A stretch of 64,000 nucleotides of DNA, taken from assembly GCF_006715725.1 (NCBI RefSeq), contig NZ_VFNU01000001.1, forward strand, positions 3,100,001 through 3,164,000. The letters are read 5' to 3'. Both the position numbers and the translations under genes were made by a program. The notes beneath the pieces are model-generated. The model saw nothing but the letters and a program-made list of their open reading frames with translations. It did no database searches and was not told where the DNA came from. How positions within the stretch are numbered: the stretch's first letter is position 1; every line of letters starts with the position of its first letter. Source of the stretch: Nocardioides sp. SLBN-35 (GTDB lineage Bacteria; Actinomycetota; Actinomycetes; Propionibacteriales; Nocardioidaceae). This document shows, piece after piece, positions 56,178 to 64,000 of the stretch.

Positions 56178-59100
56178 ATGACCACCCCCGCCCCCTCCCA
56201 GCCCCTCACGACGTCCACGGACCGCGCGTTCGTCCGCTCCTTCTCCGACGTCGGCCTGGCCGACATCGCGCAGGTCGGTGGCAAGAACGCCGGCATCGGC
56301 GAGCTGCACCGGATCCTGGTCGACACCACGGTGCGGGTCCCGGACGGATTCGCCGTCACGGCCGACGCCTACCGTCACACCCTCACCGCGGCCGGCCTGT
56401 GGCGGCCCTTGGCCGAGGTCTTCACGGATCTCGACCTCGACGCTCCCGACGACCTCGCGCGCCGCGCGGACCGGGCGCGCGGCCTCGTCGAGGGCGCCGG
56501 CCTTCCCGGCGACCTCGCTGCGCAGGTGCGCCGCTCCTACCGCGCCCTGGAGCAGGTCCACGGCCCCGGAGTCGCGGTCGCGGTCCGGAGCAGCGCGACC
56601 GCGGAGGACCTGCCCGAGGCGAGCTTCGCGGGCCAGCACGACTCGTACCTCCAGGTGAGCGGCCTCGACGATCTTCTCGACGCGGTGCGGCGCTGCTTCG
56701 CCAGCGCGTTCACCGCGCGCGGCGTGCACTACCGCGCCCGGCACGGCTTCGGCCAGCTCGACGTCGCGCTCTCGGTGGGAGTCATGACCATGGTGCGCTC
56801 CGCGTCCTCGGGCGTCGCCTTCACGCTCGATCCCGAGTCCGGCCACCGCGGAGTCGTGCTGGTCACCTCCTCCTGGGGAGTGGGCGAGACCATCGTCCAG
56901 GGAAGGGTCGACCCCGACGAGTTCCACGTGCACAAGACCACCTACGAGGCCGGATTCCGGTCGGTGCTGCACCGCCGCCTCGGCGGCAAGGAGGTACGCA
57001 CCGTGATCGGCCCCACCGGCCTGGTCGACGAGCCCACCCCGGAGCCCGACCGCCGGCGGTTCAGCCTGGCCGACGACGACGTCCTGGACCTCGCCGGCGC
57101 CGCACTGGCGATCGAGCGGCACGTCGGTCGCCCGATGGACGTCGAGTGGGCCAGGGACGAGGCGGACGAGCACCTGTACGTCGTCCAGGCTCGCCCGGCC
57201 ACGGGCACGGCCACCCGCGACACCAGCGTCCTGGAGCGCTTCGCCGTGCTCTCCCCCGGTCCCGTCCTCGTCACCGGCAGGGCGGTCGGGAGCCGGGCCG
57301 CGACGGGGCGGGTCCGGGTCGTCCGCTCCACCGCGGACCTGGCAGCCTTCCGGCCGGGCGAGGTGCTGGTCGCCGCCACGACCACCCCGGACTGGGAGCC
57401 GGTGATGAAGACAGCCGCCGCCGTGGTCACCGACCGAGGCGGACGGACCTGCCACGCTGCCATCATCGCCCGCGAGCTGGGCCTGCCGGCCGTGGTCGGG
57501 TGCGGCGAGGCGACCACGCTGCTGCACGACGGGGACGACGTCACCGTCTCCTGCGCAACAGGCGAGACCGGACACGTGCACCAGGGCCGCGCCGAGATCA
57601 GCGTCGAGCAGGTGCGGCTCGACGAGCTGCCGCGCCCCCGCACCCGGCTGATGGTCAACCTGGGCAACCCCTCGCTCGCCCTCGCCACCTCGCTGCTGCC
57701 GTCCGACGGCGTCGGCCTGGCCCGGACCGAGTTCATCTTCAGCGCGTCGGTGCGCGTGCACCCGCTCGCCGCGCTGCACCTCGAACGCGTGACCGACCCG
57801 GCCGAGCGGGCTCGGGTGGAGGCGCTGGTGGGACCGGACGGAGCGTCGTACGTCGTCCGGCGGCTCGCCGAAGGGGTGGGCATGATCGCCGCCGCGTTCC
57901 ACCCCCGCCCGGTCGTCGTCCGCCTCTCCGACTTCAAGACCAACGAGTACGCCGACCTGCTCGGCGGTGCGGACTTCGAACCCCGCGAGGAGAACCCCAT
58001 GCTCGGGTTCCGCGGGGCCTCCCGCTACGCCCATCCCTCCTACGCCGAGGGCTTCGCGCTCGAGTGCGAGGCGATGCGCAGGGTCCGTGACGAGATGGGC
58101 CTGACGAACGTCGTCCTGATGCTCCCGTTCGTACGACGCCTCCCCGAGGCGGACCTCGTCCTCACCCGGATGTCCGAGCTCGGGCTCGCGCGGGGACGCA
58201 ACGGCCTCGAGGTCTACGCGATGTGCGAGATCCCCAACAACGTCGTGCTGGTCGACGACTTCGCCCGTCGCTTCGACGGTCTGTCGATCGGCTCCAACGA
58301 CCTGACCCAGCTCACGCTCGGGGTCGACCGGGACAGCGACGTCGTCGCCTTCGACTACGACGAGCGGGATCCCGGCGTGCTGCGGATGATCGAGCTCGCC
58401 ATCGACGGCTGTCGCCGCAACGGCATCCACTCCGGCATCTGCGGCCAGGCGCCATCCGACCATCCCGATCTCGCGCAGCGTCTGGTGCGCGCCGGGATCG
58501 ACTCGATCAGCCTCAGTCCCGACAGCCTGGTGCCGATGCTCCAGATCGTCCACGACGCGGAGGCAGCCATCGCCGCGGACACAGCCCGGCCCACGGGTCC
58601 GAGCGAGCTCCGCGAGCCGTGGTGCGCCGCGCAGGAGACCCATTCCGGCACCGTGATCCTCCTCGGCGAGCTCGCGTACAAGGTCAAGAAGCCCGTGCGA
58701 CTCGGCTTCCTCGACTTCAGCGACCGGGCGACGAGGCAACGGGTCTGCGAGCGCGAGGTCGAGCTGAACCGCCGCCTGGCCCCCGATGTGTACCTCGGCG
58801 TGGGTGCTCTCTCCGCGCCCGGCCAGGACGCCGAGCCGGCCGTGGTCATGCGCCGGCTGCCGGAGGAGCGCCGGCTCAGCCACCTGGTGCGCAGCGGCCA
58901 GGACGTGAGCGACGAGGTGCGGGCGATCGCCCACCAGGTCGCGGCCTTCCACACCCGGGCCCGGACCGGCCCCGAGATCGCCCGCGAAGGGACCCGCCAG
59001 GCCCTGCGATCGCGGTGGGAGGCCAACATCGCCCGGGCCCGTGCCACCGGACACCCCGGCCTCCGGTCGACGGCGCTGGCAGAGGTGTCGCTCCTGGTCA

Positions 59101-60080
59101 GCCGCTTCCTCGCGGGCCGCGAGGACCTCTTCGCCGACCGCTTGCGGCGAGGAGCGGTCGTCGACGGCCACGGGGACCTGACGGCAGACGACGTCTTCTG
59201 CCTCGACGACGGCCCGCGCCTCCTCGACTGTCTCGAGTTCGACGACCGCCTGCGCTACGTCGACCGGCTCGACGACATCGCCTTCCTCGCGATGGGGCTG
59301 GACCAGCTCGGCGCACCCGACTCCGCCCGCCTGCTCGTGGACACGTGGGCAGCGGCCCTCGACGATCCCGCACCACCGTCACTGGTGCACCACTTCATCG
59401 CCTACCGCGCCTTCGTCCGGGCCGAGGTCGGCGCGCTGCACGGGGCCCAGCACGAGGCCGACGTCACGTCCTACCTCGCCACCTCGCTGACCCACCTGCG
59501 TGCCGGCGCGGTGAAGCTCGTCCTCCTCGGCGGTCCCCCGGCGTCCGGGAAGTCGACCCTGGCCGGGTCCGTCGCCGACCGGCTCGGCATGGTCGTGCTC
59601 TCGACGGACCGCGTCCGCAAGGAGATCGCCGGGATCGACCCGACCAGCCACGCGCCGGCGCCCTACGGCGCGGGGATCTACACGCCTGAGCACACACGGG
59701 CGACGTACGCCGCCCTGCTCGACCGGGCCCAGCGCCTCCTCGCCCGCGGCGAGTCCGTCGTGCTCGACGGAACCTGGAGCCACGCGGACGACCGCGCACG
59801 AGCCGCCGAGCTGGCCGCGCGGGCCACGGCCGACCTGGTCGAGCTGCGCTGCGAGATCGACGAGGCGACCGCCCGGCGCAGGTTCGTCACCCGCGACTCG
59901 ATCTCCGACGCCGACCAGGAGGTCGCGGCCCGGATGCGGGTCGACGCCGACCACTGGCCGACCAGCCACCCGATCGACACCGGGACCGACCTGGTCACCT
60001 CGACCGACCAGGCATGCCGCCTGGTCCGCCCCCATCCCCTGCCCTCGGCGCTGCCGTTCGGTGCGCGCCCGCCGTCGTGA
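56178..60080 (+). CDS. phosphoenolpyruvate synthase fused to Rv2004c-like kinase/P-loop protein
   Basis: A 1300-residue uninterrupted protein. Residues 14-345 are the ATP-grasp PPDK_N domain (QVGGKNAGIGEL, RSSATAEDLPEASFAGQHDS). The swivelling phosphohistidine domain holds His426 in GGRTCHAAII. The TIM-barrel PEP domain (about 480-790) contains LARTEFIF, MLPFVRR, IGSNDLTQLTLGVDRD and Cys755 in SGICGQAPSDHPD. From about 815 the sequence becomes Rv2004c-like: an APH/kinase-like domain (ELAYKVKKPVRLGFLDF, VVDGHGDLTADDVF) and a P-loop ATPase (LLGGPPASGKSTLAG near 1117, SDADQEVAARM). Both parts would be soluble. PpsA makes PEP from pyruvate. An alternative GTG start at 56169 overlaps the upstream stop. 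Confidence 0.85.
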   Translation: MTTPAPSQPLTTSTDRAFVRSFSDVGLADIAQVGGKNAGIGELHRILVDTTVRVPDGFAVTADAYRHTLTAAGLWRPLAEVFTDLDLDAPDDLARRADRARGLVEGAGLPGDLAAQVRRSYRALEQVHGPGVAVAVRSSATAEDLPEASFAGQHDSYLQVSGLDDLLDAVRRCFASAFTARGVHYRARHGFGQLDVALSVGVMTMVRSASSGVAFTLDPESGHRGVVLVTSSWGVGETIVQGRVDPDEFHVHKTTYEAGFRSVLHRRLGGKEVRTVIGPTGLVDEPTPEPDRRRFSLADDDVLDLAGAALAIERHVGRPMDVEWARDEADEHLYVVQARPATGTATRDTSVLERFAVLSPGPVLVTGRAVGSRAATGRVRVVRSTADLAAFRPGEVLVAATTTPDWEPVMKTAAAVVTDRGGRTCHAAIIARELGLPAVVGCGEATTLLHDGDDVTVSCATGETGHVHQGRAEISVEQVRLDELPRPRTRLMVNLGNPSLALATSLLPSDGVGLARTEFIFSASVRVHPLAALHLERVTDPAERARVEALVGPDGASYVVRRLAEGVGMIAAAFHPRPVVVRLSDFKTNEYADLLGGADFEPREENPMLGFRGASRYAHPSYAEGFALECEAMRRVRDEMGLTNVVLMLPFVRRLPEADLVLTRMSELGLARGRNGLEVYAMCEIPNNVVLVDDFARRFDGLSIGSNDLTQLTLGVDRDSDVVAFDYDERDPGVLRMIELAIDGCRRNGIHSGICGQAPSDHPDLAQRLVRAGIDSISLSPDSLVPMLQIVHDAEAAIAADTARPTGPSELREPWCAAQETHSGTVILLGELAYKVKKPVRLGFLDFSDRATRQRVCEREVELNRRLAPDVYLGVGALSAPGQDAEPAVVMRRLPEERRLSHLVRSGQDVSDEVRAIAHQVAAFHTRARTGPEIAREGTRQALRSRWEANIARARATGHPGLRSTALAEVSLLVSRFLAGREDLFADRLRRGAVVDGHGDLTADDVFCLDDGPRLLDCLEFDDRLRYVDRLDDIAFLAMGLDQLGAPDSARLLVDTWAAALDDPAPPSLVHHFIAYRAFVRAEVGALHGAQHEADVTSYLATSLTHLRAGAVKLVLLGGPPASGKSTLAGSVADRLGMVVLSTDRVRKEIAGIDPTSHAPAPYGAGIYTPEHTRATYAALLDRAQRLLARGESVVLDGTWSHADDRARAAELAARATADLVELRCEIDEATARRRFVTRDSISDADQEVAARMRVDADHWPTSHPIDTGTDLVTSTDQACRLVRPHPLPSALPFGARPPS

Positions 60081-60790
60081 GACCGGCGACGGTGCCGCAC
60101 GGCGCGGTCGTGGTCGGCATCGACGAGCGTCGCTCGGGCTGCGCGGCCCGGGCCTGGGCGAACACCGTGGCGACCAAGGAACGACGCCCGCTCGTCGTGA
60201 CACGTGCACCACACCCGGCCCGAGTGCTGGGCAGCCTGTCCGAGCGCGCCCACCTCGTGGTCGTCGGCGCCGGACAGCGCGGCTCGGACTCCGCTCTCGT
60301 CCGAAGGAGCCGGTGCCCGGTGGTCGTCGTGCCCGACGACGTGGGGCACGGCCACGGTGTGGTCGTCGGGATCGGCGGCGTCCCGGGTTCGCTCGGCACC
60401 GTCGAGTTCGCCTTCCACACCGCCTCGTTGCTGGGCGAGCCTCTGATCGTCGTCCACTGCTACCAGGAGGCCGAGCGCATGTCGGGGCGTGCGCTCGTGT
60501 CGCCTCCCCACTCCGACCTCGCCGAGGAGCGCCTGCTCGTCGCCGAGACACTGGCCGGCCTGCGTCCGGGCTATCCCGAGGTCGCGGTCGGGGTCCGCCT
60601 CGAGCGCGGCCTGCCCGAGGACGTCCTCGGCGACCTGGCCCACGACGCCGCACTGGTCGTGGTCGGCGAGACGAGGCACGGGTTGCTCACCGACCTCGTG
60701 CTCGGCTCGGTCGCGCGCAGCCTCCTCGCACGCGGATCGTGTCCCGTGGCCGTCGTTCCCCGCCCCGGTCCCGCGACGTTGGGGCCCTGA
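60077..60790 (+). CDS. universal stress protein with shortened first domain
   Basis: A 237-residue Usp. The C-terminal domain (about 100-237) is complete, with VVVGIGGVPGS and the nucleotide-binding pattern GETRHGLLTDLVLGSVARSLL. The N-terminal domain (VVVGIDERRSGCAARAW ... RRSRCPVVVVPDD) is only about 80 residues instead of 140 and lacks the ATP motif, so it has probably decayed. GTG overlaps the fusion gene stop (GTGA). Confidence 0.82.
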   Translation: MRPATVPHGAVVVGIDERRSGCAARAWANTVATKERRPLVVTRAPHPARVLGSLSERAHLVVVGAGQRGSDSALVRRSRCPVVVVPDDVGHGHGVVVGIGGVPGSLGTVEFAFHTASLLGEPLIVVHCYQEAERMSGRALVSPPHSDLAEERLLVAETLAGLRPGYPEVAVGVRLERGLPEDVLGDLAHDAALVVVGETRHGLLTDLVLGSVARSLLARGSCPVAVVPRPGPATLGP

Positions 60791-60797
60791 CGGACTC

Positions 60798-60811
60798 GGG
60801 ACCTTCGGCCC
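60798..60811 (+). promoter_or_regulatory. DosR-box-like site upstream of the small helical gene
   Basis: GGGACCTTCGGCCC followed by TG. Four-base arms GGGA..GCCC with TTCG centre; 54 bp upstream of the ATG at 60866. It lies 7 bp after the Usp stop. Confidence 0.68.
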
Positions 60812-60865
60812 TGCCCCGGACCCGCGACACGGTGCAGGCTGGTCGTCGAGTACAAGGAGATGCCC

Positions 60866-61108
60866 ATGTCGGACCCACGAGCGCGCCGCCAGGCCCGCCA
60901 GCACCTCGCTGACCGGTTGATCCTCGAGTACGCCGGTGCGGTCCCGGCCGGCCAGGTGCTGGCCGCGGTCCTGCGGGCCGAGCAGCTGCTGCAGGCCTAC
61001 CACCCGGACGAGGGCCGGCGGATGGCGCTGTGCGAGGAGCTCGTCCGGCACCGGCTCGCCGAGAGCCTGACCCGCCGCCGCGCACCCCGGCTCGTCATCG
61101 CGTCCTGA
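60866..61108 (+). CDS. 80-residue three-helix protein
   Basis: A helical protein (ARQHLADRLILEYAGAVPAGQVLAAVLRAEQLL, then GRRMALCEELVRHRLAESL) resembling the small three-helix-bundle dimerisation proteins found beside stress regulons in actinomycetes. Assignment is by pattern only. AAGGAG lies six bases before the ATG at 60866; the ATG at 60860 abuts it. Converges with the sortase gene. Confidence 0.6.
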   Translation: MSDPRARRQARQHLADRLILEYAGAVPAGQVLAAVLRAEQLLQAYHPDEGRRMALCEELVRHRLAESLTRRRAPRLVIAS

Positions 61109-61134
61109 CCGGGCCGTCCGCGTCCACGCCCGAC

Positions 61135-61755
61135 CTACCCGGCGGGAGCCGCACGGACGACGGTCGTCGTCCGGTAGTGCTCCCCGTCGTAGCCGCTGCA
61201 GGTGGTGAGCACGAGCCGCGGTCCGCCCGTCGCCGAGAAGAGCTGCGGGGCGAGCTCCGCGATCCGGTCCCGCGGGTATGCGGCGACGGCCTCGACCCGG
61301 TAGCGAACGACGCCGTGGTCGGTGACCACCCGCACCCGGTCACCGGGGACGAGCTGCGCCAGGCGGTCGAAGACACCGTCACCACGACTGTAGGTGTGCC
61401 CGGTCATCAGCACCGCTCCGCGTTGGTCCCCGGGTTCGGCGCCGCCCTCCCACCACCCGACGACGCGTACGTCGTCCGGCGGGGTGAGCACGTCCCCGGC
61501 GACCGCGACCGGCTGGATCCGGGCGGACACGTCGATGGCCGGGATCTCGACCCGGATCGGACGGCCCCGCACCGGGCTGGCCGGCGCTGCAGGCGGTGGC
61601 GAGGCCTCCGCGGGTCGGGCGCCTGACCTGTGCGGCGGGACCGCAGTGTCTGGCTCGTCTCGCCACGGGCGCGCCACGGACATGCCGGCGGCGGCCAGCA
61701 CCAGCCCCACCAGGGCCAGCGCCGCCGCCGTCCGGCGCGCTCGGGGCACGCTCAC
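61135..61755 (-). CDS. class F sortase
   Basis: A 206-residue membrane-anchored transpeptidase. An N-terminal hydrophobic segment (AAALALVGLVLAAAGMSVA) and a Pro-rich linker precede the sortase barrel from about residue 70. Catalytic residues: His in LMTGHTYS, Cys in VLTTCSGY, Arg in HYRTTTVV. Class F enzymes of actinomycetes attach LPxTG-like proteins to the wall. The GTG at 61755 overlaps the stop of the upstream surface protein, which has a matching sorting signal. Confidence 0.85.
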   Translation of the reverse strand: MSVPRARRTAAALALVGLVLAAAGMSVARPWRDEPDTAVPPHRSGARPAEASPPPAAPASPVRGRPIRVEIPAIDVSARIQPVAVAGDVLTPPDDVRVVGWWEGGAEPGDQRGAVLMTGHTYSRGDGVFDRLAQLVPGDRVRVVTDHGVVRYRVEAVAAYPRDRIAELAPQLFSATGGPRLVLTTCSGYDGEHYRTTTVVRAAPAG

Positions 61756-62618
61756 CCCACGCGACGACCGACGGTCGCCGACATCACGAGGGCTGCCGCC
61801 ACCAACGCGATGCCCGCACCGGCGAGTCCCGAGCCCCACAGGTCGCGGGTGGTCCAGCCGGTCGCCCCGGCGTCGATGACCTTCGGCACGTCGTTGCCGG
61901 CGCTGCCCTCGTGGACACCGGCCACCTCGCCGCCGTCACCGGATGAGGAGGGCTGGGTGGTCGCCACGCCGCCCACGTCGGACGAGCCGGCGTCGGTCGG
62001 AACGGTGGTCGCCTCGGTGGTCGGCTCGGTCGGCTCGGTGGTCGGCTCGGTCGGCTCGGTGGTCGGCTCGGTCGGCTCGGTCGTGGGCTCCGTCGGCTGG
62101 TCCGGCGGGAGGCACTTGAAGACCTTCTCCTTCCACCCGTCCTTGTCGTCGTGGGTGACGAACGCTGTCACCTTGACCGGGATGCTCCTGCCGGCGTCGT
62201 CCTGGGTCACGGCCAGGTCGAGGTCGTAGCGTCTCTCCGCGTTCAGGCCGTCGCTGCCACCGGCCGGTGCACCGAGGGTGAAGGCGGCGCCGGTGAGGAT
62301 CGGAGTGCCGGACCCGGGGCGCTCGAACACGACGCTGGTCACCTCGGTGCCGGCGGCGAAGTCGAAGAACCGGACCGTGACCGAGCAGCTCACCTTGGGG
62401 TCGTTGCGGGGGTTCCCGGCGTAGGGCGTGTCACCCACGTCGATCGAGCCCTGGTTGCCGACCGCACTCGCTGCCGGCGCGCCGGCCGGGTCGGATGTGG
62501 CCGGGCCTCCCGTCATCAGCAGGACGGCCGCGGCCAACAGGGAGACGAGCCCGCACAGCCCCAACAGGAGGGGGATGCGGGGCGTGGAGGAGGTCGTGAG
62601 GGGTGAAGGAGTCATCAT
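61752..62618 (-). CDS. sortase-anchored surface protein with PTEPTTE stalk
   Basis: A 288-residue secreted protein. Signal or anchor segment (PLLLGLCGLVSLLAAAVLLMTG) is followed by a beta-rich domain of about 120 residues (VSCSVTVRFFDFAAGTEVTSVVFERP ... YDLDLAVTQDDAG). A stalk of repeated PTEPTTE units follows, then the sorting motif NDVPKVIDAG, a hydrophobic helix and a basic tail. This is the likely substrate of the sortase it overlaps. The ATG at 62618 has CGGAG before it. A DosR-like site is 105 bp upstream. Confidence 0.8.
   Translation of the reverse strand: MMTPSPLTTSSTPRIPLLLGLCGLVSLLAAAVLLMTGGPATSDPAGAPAASAVGNQGSIDVGDTPYAGNPRNDPKVSCSVTVRFFDFAAGTEVTSVVFERPGSGTPILTGAAFTLGAPAGGSDGLNAERRYDLDLAVTQDDAGRSIPVKVTAFVTHDDKDGWKEKVFKCLPPDQPTEPTTEPTEPTTEPTEPTTEPTEPTTEATTVPTDAGSSDVGGVATTQPSSSGDGGEVAGVHEGSAGNDVPKVIDAGATGWTTRDLWGSGLAGAGIALVAAALVMSATVGRRVG
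62017..62085. repeat. 21-bp tandem repeats encoding the PTEPTTE stalk
   Basis: At least three tandem copies of a 21-bp unit (plus-strand GTGGTCGGCTCGGTCGGCTC). They are in frame and code for the Pro/Thr/Glu stalk of the surface protein. Copy number could vary between strains. Confidence 0.7.
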
Positions 62619-62722
62619 TGCTCCGTTCCGGGGTCAGGGCGTCGTGGTACGCCGTTCGAAGGTCCCGCCGCGCCCCGATGCCCGGCTGCCACCAGCCTGT
62701 CCCGGGCGCCGGTGCGCTGGAA

Positions 62723-62760
62723 CGGTCCAAGGTCCCCGCCACGACGGACCTTTCGCCGAG
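62723..62760 (-). promoter_or_regulatory. DosR-box-like sites upstream of the sortase operon
   Basis: CGGTCCAAGGTCCCC (62723-62737; reverse GGGGACCTTGGACCG) and a weaker CGGACCTTTCGCCGA about 20 bp to its right. They precede the surface-protein gene at 62618. Confidence 0.55.
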
Positions 62761-62765
62761 CCCTC

Positions 62766-64000
62766 TCAGTCGACGCGCACCCGCTCGCCGAGCAGGGGGA
62801 CGACGGCGCAGATGCCCAGCTCGTCCTCGATGCGCTCGGCGAGAGCCGCGGACGAGTGCGGCTCCCCGTGCACGACGTACACCGTGGTCGGGGGCGCAGC
62901 CGCTGAGGCCACCCAGGTCACCAGGTCGTCGGCGTCGGCGTGCACCGAGAAGTCCGGTACGTCGACGACCTCGGCGCGCACCGGGACGTAGTGGCCGTGG
63001 ATCTTCAGGTGCCGAGCTCCGTCCTGCAGCTGACGTCCGCGGGTGCCGGGTGCCTGGTAGCCCGTGAGGACCACGCAGTTGCGCGGGTCGGGCAGCTGGT
63101 GGGCGAGGTGGTGGACGACCCTCCCGCCGGTGGCCATGCCGGATGCCGAGACGATGATGCACGGCTGGTCCGGGTCGTTGAGGCGGCGCGACTCGACAGC
63201 ATCCCGCACGGCGTGGAGGTCGAGCGCGCGCAACCTCTCCAGCGCCTCCGCCCGATCGGCCCTCAGCTGTGCCGAGCCCTCGTGCAGGGCCCGGAGGTAC
63301 ACCCCCAGGGCCTCGAGCGCCATCGGGCTGTCGACGTGCACCGGCACCCGCGGGATCAGCCCGGCGCTCTCGAGCCGTTCGAGCTCGAGCAGCACCAGCT
63401 CGGTCCGGTCGACGGCGAAGGCGGGGATGAGAACCGTGCCACCGCGGCCGATGGTGCGCCGTACCGCGCCGGCGAGGACGCCGGGCTCCGCCGTCGGGTG
63501 GACGCGGTCGCCGTAGGTGGACTCGAGCACCAGTGCAGTGGCGGCCGCGGGAGCGGGAGGCGGCTCGAGCAGTGGGTGCCCGTCGCGGCCGAGGTCACCG
63601 CTGAAGACGACGACGTCGCCGGCGATGTCCACCTCGAGGGTCGCCGAGCCGAGGATGTGGCCGGCCGGGTGGAGACGGACCCCGACGGATGCCGTCACCG
63701 CGTGGTGCTCGTCGTACGGCAGCGGCGCGAACCGGAGCAGCGTCCTCTCGACGTCCTCCGCGGTGTACAGCGGCAGCGCCGGCCGGTGCCTCGACCAGCC
63801 CGACTCGTTCGCGTAGCGCGCCTCCTCCTCGAGGAGATGGGCGCTGTCCCTCAGCACGATCGCGGCCAGCGCGGCCGTCTCCTTGCTGCAGTGGATCGGA
63901 CCGGCGAAGCCGTCCTTCACCAACCGCGGCAGCTGGCCGCAGTGGTCCAGGTGGGCGTGGGTGAGCAGCACGGCGTCCACGGTCGCCGGGTCGATCGGCA
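62766..64000 (-). CDS. metallo-beta-lactamase / beta-CASP RNase-like protein (5' end cut off)
   Basis: At least 411 residues remain; the start lies beyond the right edge. The visible N-terminus has the metal motif LLTHAHLDHCGQLPRL, further ligands in HPAGHILGS and FSGDLGRDG, the beta-CASP part (VLIPAFAVDRTELVLLELERL) and a late His (GARHLKIHGHYVPV, DFSVHADADDLVTW). This is the CPSF73/YSH1-type RNase superfamily. Related MBL genes occur beside universal stress genes in actinomycetes. Its substrate RNA is unknown. Confidence 0.85.
   Translation of the reverse strand, partial: PIDPATVDAVLLTHAHLDHCGQLPRLVKDGFAGPIHCSKETAALAAIVLRDSAHLLEEEARYANESGWSRHRPALPLYTAEDVERTLLRFAPLPYDEHHAVTASVGVRLHPAGHILGSATLEVDIAGDVVVFSGDLGRDGHPLLEPPPAPAAATALVLESTYGDRVHPTAEPGVLAGAVRRTIGRGGTVLIPAFAVDRTELVLLELERLESAGLIPRVPVHVDSPMALEALGVYLRALHEGSAQLRADRAEALERLRALDLHAVRDAVESRRLNDPDQPCIIVSASGMATGGRVVHHLAHQLPDPRNCVVLTGYQAPGTRGRQLQDGARHLKIHGHYVPVRAEVVDVPDFSVHADADDLVTWVASAAAPPTTVYVVHGEPHSSAALAERIEDELGICAVVPLLGERVRVD

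Noticed and set aside
54879..59171. Very long minus-strand open frame (over 1400 codons) opposite the PEP synthase fusion
   Set aside because: Only its last 147 codons (hspX) are real. The rest is low-complexity Gly/Val/Arg-rich antisense sequence caused by high GC, opposite an obvious enzyme.

Overview
The window is very GC-rich, densely packed and full of 4-bp ATGA/GTGA start-stop overlaps. Gene content (DUF222 HNH endonuclease with GAGG-type palindromic repeats, a DevR/DosR-type regulator, class F sortase, Rv1733c- and Rv1738-like proteins) points to a high-GC actinomycete, most likely Nocardioidaceae such as Nocardioides. This placement is inferred from gene families only. No rRNA, tRNA, CRISPR array, integrase or replication origin was seen.

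Region 1 (about 0.2-17.3 kb) is a cell-surface glycan locus: a two-component pair, an Alg14/Alg13-like glycosyltransferase, a lipoprotein, a secreted fibrinogen-like/propeller protein coupled to a GH16 glucanase, then a minus-strand operon (16600 to 9287) of polymerase/ligase, GT2 transferase, Wzz-like protein, sulfotransferase, kinase-like protein and flippase, plus a serine-acetyltransferase-like gene. A DUF222 HNH gene and a repeat patch (7.36-7.83 kb) interrupt it.

Region 2 (17.3-25.3 kb) holds an ECF sigma / anti-sigma-like / CHAT-TPR protease operon, two coupled dynamin-like GTPases, and a paralogue of the anti-sigma-like protein. Regions 1 and 2 share a bipartite element, GGATCA-N16-GCACTGG, found seven times at exactly the same spacing, each time in promoter position or at the window edge. 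I read it as a candidate promoter class that links the glycan locus to the signalling genes.

Region 3 (25.3-64 kb) looks like a dormancy (DosR/DevR-type) regulon gathered in one place. It encodes a DevR-like regulator, HspX-like Hsp20, three universal stress proteins, Hrp1-like CBS protein, site-2 protease with CBS domains, phosphoribosyltransferase-hydrolase, erythromycin-esterase-like protein, CtpF-like P-type ATPase, Rv1733c-, Rv1738-, Rv0569- and Rv2004c-like proteins and a flavin-reductase-like PNPOx protein. Imperfect palindromes close to GGGACCTTNGGNCCC lie upstream of nearly every transcription unit and resemble the core of the mycobacterial DosR box. The same set includes a PEP synthase fused to an Rv2004c-like kinase, a GAPDH, an archaeal-type FBP aldolase/phosphatase and a glycogen-debranching-like enzyme, which suggests that central carbon metabolism is switched toward gluconeogenesis or storage glycan turnover under the same signal. 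A thioredoxin/sulfide-quinone-reductase pair with its own CsoR-like palindrome, an OmpR-type two-component system, an ABC exporter, a CYTH-CHAD protein and a sortase-substrate pair complete the region. The right edge cuts an RNase-J/CPSF-type metallo-beta-lactamase gene.
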